Shown: positions 54,274 through 61,207 of the stretch, piece by piece
Layout: every line of letters begins with the position of its first letter
Numbering within the stretch: the stretch's first letter is position 1
DNA from: Halorubrum sp. BV1
GTDB taxonomy: Archaea > Halobacteriota > Halobacteria > Halobacteriales > Haloferacaceae
Reading direction: 5' to 3'
DNA: 64,000 nucleotides
Assembly: GCF_000746205.1 (NCBI RefSeq)
Contig: NZ_JQKV01000006.1
Coordinates: 1-64,000, forward strand
The notes under the pieces: model-generated
Seen by the model: the letters and a program-made list of their open reading frames with translations, nothing else
The model's database searches: none
Told to the model about the DNA's origin: nothing
Program-made: the position numbers and the translations under genes

Positions 54274-54729
54274 ATGAAGATGAAGTCGTGTCCCCGGTGT
54301 GAGGCGTCGATCGATGACGAGGCCCGCTACTGCGCCGAGTGCGGCGCGCCGCAGACCGAAGCGGCCGCAGAGGAACTCGACGAGTACGTGCAGCGACAGG
54401 CACAACAGGTGGCGGCCGACGCCGGAACCGGTGGCAGTGGGGGCGGCGGTGGCTCCGACGACGGATTCTCCCCCACCGAGGCGCTCTCCGACCGCGAACA
54501 GCTCTGGCGACGGGGGTGTTACGTGCTCGGCTACGGGACGATCGTGGTCGCGATCACACAGATACCGCGGATCGGCGCGTTCCCCCTGATATTCGGCGGG
54601 ATCGCGATACTCCCGCCGGTCCGCCGACTCACGGCAGAACCGCTCGGAAGTCCGCTGAAACGCGAGGCCATGGCCGGTATCTACGCCGTGTTCGCGCTGA
54701 TCGGTGCCGCGTTACTGTTCCTGTTGTAG
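54274..54729 (+). CDS. Zinc-ribbon membrane protein
   Basis: A 151-residue protein with an N-terminal double-CxxC zinc ribbon (CPRCEASIDDEARYCAEC), a Gly/Ser linker, and two C-terminal transmembrane helices (YVLGYGTIVVAITQIPRIG; GIYAVFALIGAALLFLL). An AGTTAAGA element 22-29 bp before the ATG at 54274 supports this start; ATG at 54280 is also possible. It lies on the opposite strand between the chemotaxis and archaellin blocks; link to motility not shown. Confidence 0.75.
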   Translation: MKMKSCPRCEASIDDEARYCAECGAPQTEAAAEELDEYVQRQAQQVAADAGTGGSGGGGGSDDGFSPTEALSDREQLWRRGCYVLGYGTIVVAITQIPRIGAFPLIFGGIAILPPVRRLTAEPLGSPLKREAMAGIYAVFALIGAALLFLL

Positions 54730-54759
54730 CGAGCGTGCTTATTCGGCGGCATCAACCGC

Positions 54760-55572
54760 TCACTCGATTCTGAAGCCGCCGTTCTCCTCTGCCGCACGCA
54801 CGAGGTCGCCGATGGAGTCACTCGCCGTGAGTCCCTGACTCGTCGCGAACCGCTTTATCGCCACCGGGGGCACGTCGACCGTCGTGTCTGCGGCGACGAG
54901 AAGCAGCCCGAGCGCCTCCGGCGTCGGCGAGTTCGGACCGGCATTCGACGCGAACCAGCTCACGAGCGCGTCGAACGTCGCGGTCACGTCGTTCGAGACC
55001 ATGCGCTGGCGCGTCGTCTCCCCGTCGACGTGGAGGGTCGCGTCGATCCCGTACGTGAACCCGTCGTCGTCGAAGGAACTCGCGAGCCACCGACTCACCG
55101 CCTGTCGGTTGACCGTGGGAGCGCCGCCGCGTTGTGCGTTCCCGCCCGCGTGTCTTTCGGGCGCTTGTGCACCGGCGGGCTGACCGCCGGGTGCCTGCGT
55201 GCTCGTGGGCTGACCGCCGGCGGCCTGCCCGCCGCGGCCGCCGGCCGCTTGTCCCCCATGGCCGCCCGCCTGCCCACCTTGCTCTGCGTGTCCCCTCCGT
55301 CCACCGGGACCCTGTTGTTGCCCGCCCGCAGCGCCGCCGGCCGCGCTCTCCGTCTGCCCGCCCCCCGGCGGACGCCGTGCGTCCGGATTCTCGGGGTCGG
55401 CCGGCCTGAACGCGGAGTCGTCTTCGGCGGCGCGGGCGGGCTGCGATCGCCCGACGTTGGGCCGGCCGTTCGTCCCGACGACGTACCGGCTCTCCCCGAT
55501 CTCGACGACGCTCTCGTCGTCGGTGAAGTCGAGTTCGTCGGGGTCGGCTGGCGGTGCGTCGTGGTCACTCAT
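54760..55572 (-). CDS. Haloarchaeal archaellum-cluster protein with a Gly/Gln-rich middle
   Basis: A 270-residue protein in three parts: an acidic N-terminal segment (DELDFTDDESVVEIGESRYV), a low-complexity stretch of about 100 residues built of GGQAAGG-, GGQPAG- and QAPG-like repeats, and a C-terminal domain of about 125 residues (VSRWLASSFDDDGFTYGIDA). From memory similar proteins (DUF7500) sit in haloarchaeal archaellum clusters; role unknown. A TATTTTAT element and a perfect palindrome lie just upstream of the ATG, so it seems to have its own promoter. Confidence 0.7.
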   Translation of the reverse strand: MSDHDAPPADPDELDFTDDESVVEIGESRYVVGTNGRPNVGRSQPARAAEDDSAFRPADPENPDARRPPGGGQTESAAGGAAGGQQQGPGGRRGHAEQGGQAGGHGGQAAGGRGGQAAGGQPTSTQAPGGQPAGAQAPERHAGGNAQRGGAPTVNRQAVSRWLASSFDDDGFTYGIDATLHVDGETTRQRMVSNDVTATFDALVSWFASNAGPNSPTPEALGLLLVAADTTVDVPPVAIKRFATSQGLTASDSIGDLVRAAEENGGFRIE

Positions 55573-55582
55573 GACGTAACCG

Positions 55583-55596
55583 TTATCGCGCGATAA
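55583..55596 (-). promoter_or_regulatory. 14-bp palindrome over the core promoter of the 55572 gene
   Basis: TTATCGCGCGATAA is a perfect palindrome beginning 11 bp upstream of the ATG at 55572. On the minus strand it merges with TATTTTAT, the likely TATA box, at leaderless distance. A bound dimer would block the promoter. Confidence 0.5.
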
Positions 55597-55656
55597 AATA
55601 GGTGTTCCGGGCGGCCGACCCGCCGAGGAAGTGGTTAGGGGGCTGTGCGAGGCTCG

Positions 55657-56262
55657 TTAGAGCCGGACCGCTTCGTTGTCGGTATTGTAGAGGTCAGGCG
55701 AGTTGAGTTCGACCGTAGTTACCGCGGATGCGGGTGACACGATGTCAAGAGTTGCCTCGTCGCCTTCACCGAACGTAGAGCTACCAGATCCGAACGGATC
55801 TGTCGTTGGATCGAGGATGAGAGTGAACTCATCATTCTCACTGTTGAGTACTGCGTTGCTTGAATCACTGACTCCCTCGATTCCAAACTCGTCGGCACCG
55901 GCACTGCCGCCTGAATTCAGCGTCAGTGTGTTTTCTCCTTCTGGACCGACGGCCTGAATCACTGTTTCGTTCAGGTCAATATCGTCCGCGCCTGGTGCGG
56001 TCGTAACAACGATGTTGATCTGGCTGAGATTACCATCAGCGGCACTGCCAACGATTCCCGTCGCACTCACGACTTCGATCCGATCGGACACGAGGTCGGT
56101 ACTTTCTTGACCAGTTGCCTCCGCCTGCGACTGGAGGAACCCGGCCGTGTTGATCAGAACACCCGCGGCGATCGCCGCCACGAGCACCATCGCGATGAAC
56201 ACGATGAGGGTTCCGATCCCCACTTGACCGCGCTCTTCCTCATCTAATATTGTTTCGAACAT
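55657..56262 (-). CDS. arlB: Archaellin (second in tandem)
   Basis: A structural subunit of the archaellum filament. The 201-residue preprotein begins MFETILDEEERGQVGIGTLI, a class III signal peptide; cleavage by the preflagellin peptidase is expected between Gly12 and Gln13. The hydrophobic alpha-helix that packs the filament core follows. The outer domain is Thr/Ser/Asp/Asn-rich, with N-glycosylation sequons NLS and NET. It lies two bases after the first archaellin. Its outer-domain DNA is less GC-rich than the neighbouring genes. Confidence 0.93.
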   Translation of the reverse strand: MFETILDEEERGQVGIGTLIVFIAMVLVAAIAAGVLINTAGFLQSQAEATGQESTDLVSDRIEVVSATGIVGSAADGNLSQINIVVTTAPGADDIDLNETVIQAVGPEGENTLTLNSGGSAGADEFGIEGVSDSSNAVLNSENDEFTLILDPTTDPFGSGSSTFGEGDEATLDIVSPASAVTTVELNSPDLYNTDNEAVRL

Positions 56263-56264
56263 AA

Positions 56265-56834
56265 TTATAGCCTCACTGAGCTGTCCTCGCTCGTAATCGT
56301 CGTCGGGACCCGAATCTCTTTGACTGTGGACGCACCGGAGGAAGTAGTGAACGTTACCGTGACCCGCTCATCCTCGCCGAGTGCGTTACCGTTGTAGTCA
56401 AGATCACTGATAGCGAAGGTGACCTCTTTGCGGTCGCTGTTATCAGTCAAGACATCACCACTTGTACCGATGATGTTTGTGATGTTTGATGACTGAACAT
56501 CGAACCGATCTTGACCACCCTCCCCGACAAACTCTACGGTCGTCTGGCTAAGATCGATCGGACCAGATCCCGGTGAGGTCGCCACGATAAACGTGACATT
56601 CGAGATATTCTGGTCGCCGTTGACCGTTCCTGATGTGCTGACGATCTGCAGCCGGTCGCTCACCTGACTTGTACTCTCTTCGCCCGTTGCCTCAGCCTGC
56701 GTCTGAAGGAAGCCGGCCGTGTTGATCAGAACACCCGCGGCGATCGCCGCCACGAGCACCATCGCGATGAACACGATGAGGGTTCCGATCCCCACTTGAC
56801 CGCGCTCTTCCTCGTCCATGATTGCTTCGAACAT
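56265..56834 (-). CDS. arlA: Archaellin (first in tandem)
   Basis: A 189-residue archaellin paralogue with the same class III leader (MFEAIMDEEERGQVGIGTLI) and core helix. The outer domain differs from the second copy, with sequons NIS, NVT and NIT and basic residues near the C-terminus (KEIRVPTTITS). 101 bp of the 5' part are identical in both genes. It is the promoter-proximal copy. A TTTAATAGGG element about 65 bp upstream implies a short leadered mRNA. Confidence 0.93.
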   Translation of the reverse strand: MFEAIMDEEERGQVGIGTLIVFIAMVLVAAIAAGVLINTAGFLQTQAEATGEESTSQVSDRLQIVSTSGTVNGDQNISNVTFIVATSPGSGPIDLSQTTVEFVGEGGQDRFDVQSSNITNIIGTSGDVLTDNSDRKEVTFAISDLDYNGNALGEDERVTVTFTTSSGASTVKEIRVPTTITSEDSSVRL

Positions 56835-57168
56835 TGGTTGTGTTGCGTCGGCCCCCGGCCTGCCCGGCGGGCGTTACCAGAAGGAAGTGGGAATTCCCTA
56901 TTAAACACTCTGTACCGATTATCCACATTGATAAACAACTGCAGTAGTGCGATTTTGGGATTAATATCACTTATTCATCGGTGAATATTGCGTCCAACCG
57001 AACCTCGGGGTTATCGGATGTGATATCAGTGTTCCAGTGGGTGGCGTCGCTGATTTCAGGCTTCGGGCCGATTTTGTATAGGCACGCGAGTGAACGCCCG
57101 TCTCATCCATGATGCGACAACACCCCTGTCAGTGTCGTCTGTCGTCGACGCCGGTAGTTCCGGTCGGG
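56835..57168. promoter_or_regulatory. AT-rich archaellin upstream region
   Basis: This 334-bp region is clearly more AT-rich than its surroundings. On the minus strand it holds TTTAATAGGG (56905-56896), the best TATA candidate, next to a perfect 10-bp palindrome GGGAATTCCC (56889-56898). Further up are an inverted repeat TATTCA-TCGG-TGAATA (56972-56987) and a TTAATATCAC patch. No gene is evident. Confidence 0.5.
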
Positions 57169-57507
57169 CTACCGGTCCTGGATCCGCGTCAGCTCCGACT
57201 CCGGGATCACGAGTTCCTGCGTCCCGGGCTCGTAGACGACGAGGCTCCCGGCGACGAGCGCCATCGAGGCTGCAAACAGCCCCGTGGTGATCAACAACAA
57301 CGCCTGCGCGTTCGCGAACCCCGTCCGAAAGGCGGCGATCGGCGTCCCCACGGCGGCGACGACGACGAGACCGAATCCGACGGCGAGGTACGCCATCGCC
57401 GTTCGACCGGACGACCGGTACGCCGCGACCGCGAAGGCCACGAGCGTCGCGCTCGCGCCGGCCAACACGGTAGTCGTAACGAGGTACAACCCCTCGATGA
57501 ACTCCAT
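57169..57507 (-). CDS. Four-helix membrane protein paired with an HTH gene
   Basis: A 112-residue membrane protein with about three or four helices (YLVTTTVLAGASATLVAFAV; ALLLITTGLFAASMALVAGS) and a short hydrophilic tail (ELVIPESELTRIQDR). From memory, haloarchaeal proteins of this type (DUF7521) usually sit beside a winged-helix gene, as here, where the partner is divergent at 57694. Function unknown; a membrane signal passed to the regulator is a guess. Confidence 0.65.
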   Translation of the reverse strand: MEFIEGLYLVTTTVLAGASATLVAFAVAAYRSSGRTAMAYLAVGFGLVVVAAVGTPIAAFRTGFANAQALLLITTGLFAASMALVAGSLVVYEPGTQELVIPESELTRIQDR

Positions 57508-57693
57508 ACGCTCCGTCCGTAAACTCGACGTATAAACCCACGGTGGCGACTATCACGGGCGATAACACCCTGACGAGCGCCGCCACCCATAATTCTCCGC
57601 GCACGCACACGGAGACGGCGCCGGAACACGTTCCCGACCGTTCGACATCACCGGTATCCTTTTAACCTCAAAAAATCAACTGCGATAACGTGA

Positions 57694-58032
57694 ATGGTGG
57701 GAGACGACCTGATCACGGTTCTCGGTAACAAGTACAACACGGACATCCTGACCGCGACGGGCGACGCGATGTCGGCGCAGGACCTCAGCGACGAGCTCGA
57801 CGTGCCGATCGCGACGTGTTACCGACGGATCAACGAACTCGAGGAGGCGGATCTCCTCGAACTCCACGACCGGCCGCTCTCGGACGAACACCGTCGAGTG
57901 AAGGTGTACCGCCGGAAGGTCGACGGAGTCGAGGTCGACTTCCGCGACGGGCTCACGGTCGAAGTTGAAGAACGCTCCGCGGTGAAGAACCGCCTCGACG
58001 ACGTCTGGCGGGACCTCTCGTCCGGCCAGTGA
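57694..58032 (+). CDS. Winged-helix DNA-binding protein (ArsR-like)
   Basis: A 112-residue regulator with an ArsR-type fold: ITVLGNKYNTDILTATGDAM, then the helix-turn-helix SAQDLSDELDVPIATCYRRI, and a wing in VKVYRRKVDGVEV. The single cysteine in the recognition helix is not in a metal-binding pair. CCTTTTAACC (57658-57667) lies at leaderless distance from the ATG at 57694. Divergent from the membrane gene at 57169. Confidence 0.8.
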   Translation: MVGDDLITVLGNKYNTDILTATGDAMSAQDLSDELDVPIATCYRRINELEEADLLELHDRPLSDEHRRVKVYRRKVDGVEVDFRDGLTVEVEERSAVKNRLDDVWRDLSSGQ

Positions 58033-58083
58033 CGACTCGGACCTCTCGCCGGCCGATCTCCTTCTCGCTTACGGGACCCCCGA

Positions 58084-58812
58084 TTAAAACGACGGTTCGT
58101 CGGACCGTCCCATCATCGAGAACCCGCCGGCCCGCTCGTGGACCGTGATCCCCCCCTCGCCGATCTCCATCGGGAAGATGTCGGTATCGATGTCCTGTTT
58201 CCGCATCTTCGCGACCCAGACGTACCGGTTGACGCCGGAATCGGTCGGCGTCTGGATGAAGTAGATGTTCCCGTCCGTGAGGAAGTTCTCCAACCCGACC
58301 TCCGTGTCGGGGAAGACCGCTCCCTGCTCGTTGATCAAAAGCGACGTAAGACCGTTCGCTTTGAGGATGTCGGAGAACTTCAGGAGGTACGTCCGCTTCT
58401 CCTGTTCGGCGTCGAAAAAGAGTTGGAACATCGACAGCGAATCGAGCACGAGCCGGTCGAACTCGCCGTCTTCGACCGTGTCGAGGAGGTGATCGACCGC
58501 CGTCGAGAAGTCAGTCTCGCGCAGCATCTCACGTTTATCCAATATCACGATGTCGCCGTCGTCGACGAGGTCACCGAACCCGTCGAGGCCGATGGACTCC
58601 GCAGCACCGCGGATATCGGATTCGTCCTCCTCGAAGGAGACGTACACACCGCGTTCGCCGTGTTCCGTGGCCCCGTGGTGGAGGTACTGGATGCCGAAAA
58701 TACTCTTACCGGTACCGGGGTTCCCGGAGACGAGAACCGTCGATCGCTCCGTTATACCGCCGGTGAGGATCGAGTCGAGCCCCTCGACCCCGGTGGAGAC
58801 GAGTTCAGACAT
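58084..58812 (-). CDS. Single-domain KaiC-like ATPase
   Basis: A 242-residue RecA-superfamily ATPase of the haloarchaeal KaiC/GvpD group. It starts MSELVSTGVEGLDSILTGGI, then Walker A LVSGNPGTGKSIFGIQYLHH, the catalytic Glu pair in VYVSFEEDESD, and Walker B FDRLVLDSLSMFQLF. Such proteins often work with histidine kinases and response regulators. Its ATG at 58812 is 25 bp from TATATAAAAG (58837-58846), so the mRNA is probably leaderless. It is divergent from the HalX regulator; a joint signalling module is likely. Confidence 0.88.
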   Translation of the reverse strand: MSELVSTGVEGLDSILTGGITERSTVLVSGNPGTGKSIFGIQYLHHGATEHGERGVYVSFEEDESDIRGAAESIGLDGFGDLVDDGDIVILDKREMLRETDFSTAVDHLLDTVEDGEFDRLVLDSLSMFQLFFDAEQEKRTYLLKFSDILKANGLTSLLINEQGAVFPDTEVGLENFLTDGNIYFIQTPTDSGVNRYVWVAKMRKQDIDTDIFPMEIGEGGITVHERAGGFSMMGRSDEPSF

Positions 58813-58912
58813 TCGTCCCCGTATTTGCGTCGAGAGTATATAAAAGACGATCCGATCGACCGGCCGCGCAGACGGCGACAGCTTTATTTCTCGACACGCC
58901 GCCCGTTCGTGT

Positions 58913-58960
58913 ATGTCCGGTGAAGCGTCTTCCGTCGACCTCGGTGGTGACCGGCGGTGA
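58913..58960 (+). CDS. Leaderless micro-ORF coupled to the HalX regulator
   Basis: A 15-codon frame (MSGEASSVDLGGDRR) starts 24-30 bp after TTTATTT (58883-58889) and ends in TGA overlapping the HalX GTG (GTGA, 58957-58960). Its composition, acidic with GC-ending codons, is like true haloarchaeal protein. Because the ATG is where a leaderless mRNA should begin, ribosomes would meet this frame first and could reach HalX by reinitiation. Confidence 0.5.
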   Translation: MSGEASSVDLGGDRR

Positions 58961-59520
58961 GCGATCCCTCGGTTCTCGTCGTCGAGGACGAGCCTGACAT
59001 CGCCGCGCTGTACGCCGGCTTCCTCGAAGAGCGATACGACGTGGCCGTCGCTGAAACGGCCGCGGACGCGATCGAGCAGGTCGACGCCACGTTCGACGTT
59101 GTACTGCTCGATCGCCGGCTTCCGGACGGGAGCGGTGACGACGTGCTCGACCACATCCGCGACGCCGGCTACGACTGCCGCGTCGCGATGGTCACCGCGG
59201 TCGAGCCCGACTTCGACATCGTCGACATGGGATTCGACCTGTATCTCACCAAGCCGGTCAGTCGCTCGAAGCTGCTAGCGGCGATCGACACCCTCCTGAC
59301 GCGGAGCGAGTACGACGACCTCATTCAAGAGGCCGCCGCGCTCGCCAGCAAGCGCGCAGTCCTCAACTCACAGAAGCCCGCCGCTCAGCGGGAGGGTAAC
59401 GAGGCGTACTCCGAACTGGTCGAGCGACTCGACGACATCGACGCGGATATCGACGACCTCGGCGAGTCGCTCTCGTCCGACGACTACCGGGCGATGTTCC
59501 GCGATATCGGCGAAGCCTGA
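58957..59520 (+). CDS. HalX-domain response regulator
   Basis: A 187-residue response regulator: receiver domain with the acidic pair in VLVVEDEPDIAALYAG, phospho-acceptor Asp in VVLLDRRLPDGSG, and YLTKPVSRSKLL with the conserved Lys, followed by a C-terminal HalX helical domain (about 120-187; VERLDDIDADIDDLGESLSS). HalX is largely specific to haloarchaea; there is no DNA-binding domain. The GTG at 58957 is the only start near the receiver fold. The KaiC-like gene is divergent; no histidine kinase is adjacent. Confidence 0.9.
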   Translation: MSDPSVLVVEDEPDIAALYAGFLEERYDVAVAETAADAIEQVDATFDVVLLDRRLPDGSGDDVLDHIRDAGYDCRVAMVTAVEPDFDIVDMGFDLYLTKPVSRSKLLAAIDTLLTRSEYDDLIQEAAALASKRAVLNSQKPAAQREGNEAYSELVERLDDIDADIDDLGESLSSDDYRAMFRDIGEA

Positions 59521-59667
59521 CCGACGAGCCGACGCCAACTGCGGTCGTCACTCGTCTCGCTCCCCGAATTCGGTTGCTGTCGTGTTCGATTCTCTTCCCC
59601 CGTCGAGACCGCCCAATCGGTAGCCCGGCCGATCCGCATTCAAGTGGTTGCAGCGCTATCGGGTCGT

Positions 59668-61173
59668 ATGCCCACCGATCTCACGGGTCGTGACCTCCTC
59701 CTCGCGACCGCGGCCGGCGCGGCCGCGGTCGCCGGCTCGTACCTCGCCACCGGCTGGTCGCGCTCGTTCGTCGTTTCCCCGCTTGACCAAGCGATCGTCA
59801 ACCGAACGCCTGGACCCATCGTGACGGTCGCCATCGAGACGCTCGGCGATTCGGGGCACCTGTTACACGTCGCGCTGGCGCTCGCCGTCGCTGCCGGCCT
59901 GTTCGGTGCGCTGTCTCTGGTCGGACAGCGGATCGCGGTGAGAACCGACCGCCTCTCGGCCGGCGTCGCGGCGGCCGGTGTCGGGTCGTGGCTGCTCGCC
60001 GTCGGAATGACGGGAGCACTCAGTCCGGCACTCGGGGCTGCACTTCCCGTGGCAGTGATAACCGCGCTCGGTAGCGGCGGGTCGACGAGTGACGATACAC
60101 AGCCCGTCGACGCGGCGCGCCGACGGGTGCTCCGCACGGTCTCGGGGTCGCTCGCGTTCGTCGTCGCGGCGGTCATCGGACGCGAGGCGTTCGAGGCCGG
60201 TCCCGGGCCGGGAGAGACACCCGAGCCGCTCCCCGACGCCCCGCGATCAGAGGGTGTCGAGACCCGTATCCGAGACGTCGAATCGGCCTCGCTCACGCTC
60301 GAAAGCGACGACCTCCTCGGGATGGTGAGTCCGATAGGCGAGTTCTACAACGTCGACATCGCGCAACTCGACCCGGACGTCACCGCGGCCGAGTGGTCGC
60401 TGACGTTCACCGGCGAGATCGGCCCCGGGCGGACGGTCACGTTCGACGACCTGATCGACCGTCCCGTCGAACACCGAGCGATCTCCCTGCGATGCGTCGG
60501 CGAACGGGTGAACGGGCGAAAGCTCGACACCGCCGTCTGGACCGGCACCCCGATCCGGCCGCTTCTCGAGTCGGTCGACCCCGCGGGCGACTGCCACTGC
60601 GCGATGGTGCGCGGCGAGGACGGCTACTACGTCCAGTTCCCGGTCGAGGTGCTCGCCGAGGGGTTCCTCGCGTGGGGGATGAACGGGAAGGTGCTTCCCA
60701 CCGGACACGGCCACCCGGTCCGCGTGCTGATCCCCGGCCACTGGGGCGAGACGAACGTGAAGTGGCTCTCGGAGATCGAGCTGCTGAACGTCGAAGAGGA
60801 CGGCTACTGGGAGGAGCGCGGCTGGGAGGGGACGGGCGAGGTGAAGACGGTCGCCAAGCTCTGGGACGAGGGGATCACGGAGCTGTCCGACGGCCGGATC
60901 GAACTCGCCGGCCACGCCTACGCCGGGACGCGCGGGATCGAGCGGGTCGACGTCTCGACTGACGGCGGCGGCTCGTGGACCGACGCGGTCCTCTCCGATC
61001 CCCTCCCCGACGGGGACGTCTGGCGACAGTGGCGACACGTCTTCGATCCGGACGGGACACACGACGTGGTCGTCCGCGCGGTCGACGGCGCGGGGACCGC
61101 GCAGGCCCGAGAGCAGTCGGACCCGTCGCCGTCAGGCGCGTCCGGCTGGGTCCGTCGGACCGTCGGCGAGTGA
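59668..61173 (+). CDS. Membrane-anchored sulfite-oxidase-fold molybdoenzyme
   Basis: A 501-residue protein. The first 185 residues hold about five transmembrane helices (LLLATAAGAAAVAGSYLATG and similar). The remainder is a sulfite-oxidase/YedY-type molybdopterin domain (TFDDLIDRPVEHRAISLRCV, where this Cys is the probable Mo ligand; GHGHPVRVLIPGHWGETNVK) and a C-terminal Mo-co dimerisation domain (VDVSTDGGGSWTDAVL). The enzyme probably works on the outer face with electrons entering through the membrane part; substrate unknown. ATG at 59668 gives a normal first helix. No MsrQ-like partner is adjacent. Confidence 0.85.
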   Translation: MPTDLTGRDLLLATAAGAAAVAGSYLATGWSRSFVVSPLDQAIVNRTPGPIVTVAIETLGDSGHLLHVALALAVAAGLFGALSLVGQRIAVRTDRLSAGVAAAGVGSWLLAVGMTGALSPALGAALPVAVITALGSGGSTSDDTQPVDAARRRVLRTVSGSLAFVVAAVIGREAFEAGPGPGETPEPLPDAPRSEGVETRIRDVESASLTLESDDLLGMVSPIGEFYNVDIAQLDPDVTAAEWSLTFTGEIGPGRTVTFDDLIDRPVEHRAISLRCVGERVNGRKLDTAVWTGTPIRPLLESVDPAGDCHCAMVRGEDGYYVQFPVEVLAEGFLAWGMNGKVLPTGHGHPVRVLIPGHWGETNVKWLSEIELLNVEEDGYWEERGWEGTGEVKTVAKLWDEGITELSDGRIELAGHAYAGTRGIERVDVSTDGGGSWTDAVLSDPLPDGDVWRQWRHVFDPDGTHDVVVRAVDGAGTAQAREQSDPSPSGASGWVRRTVGE

Positions 61174-61207
61174 CCCGCGCGTTCACCGGCGGCGGGCGTC
61201 GCTGGGC

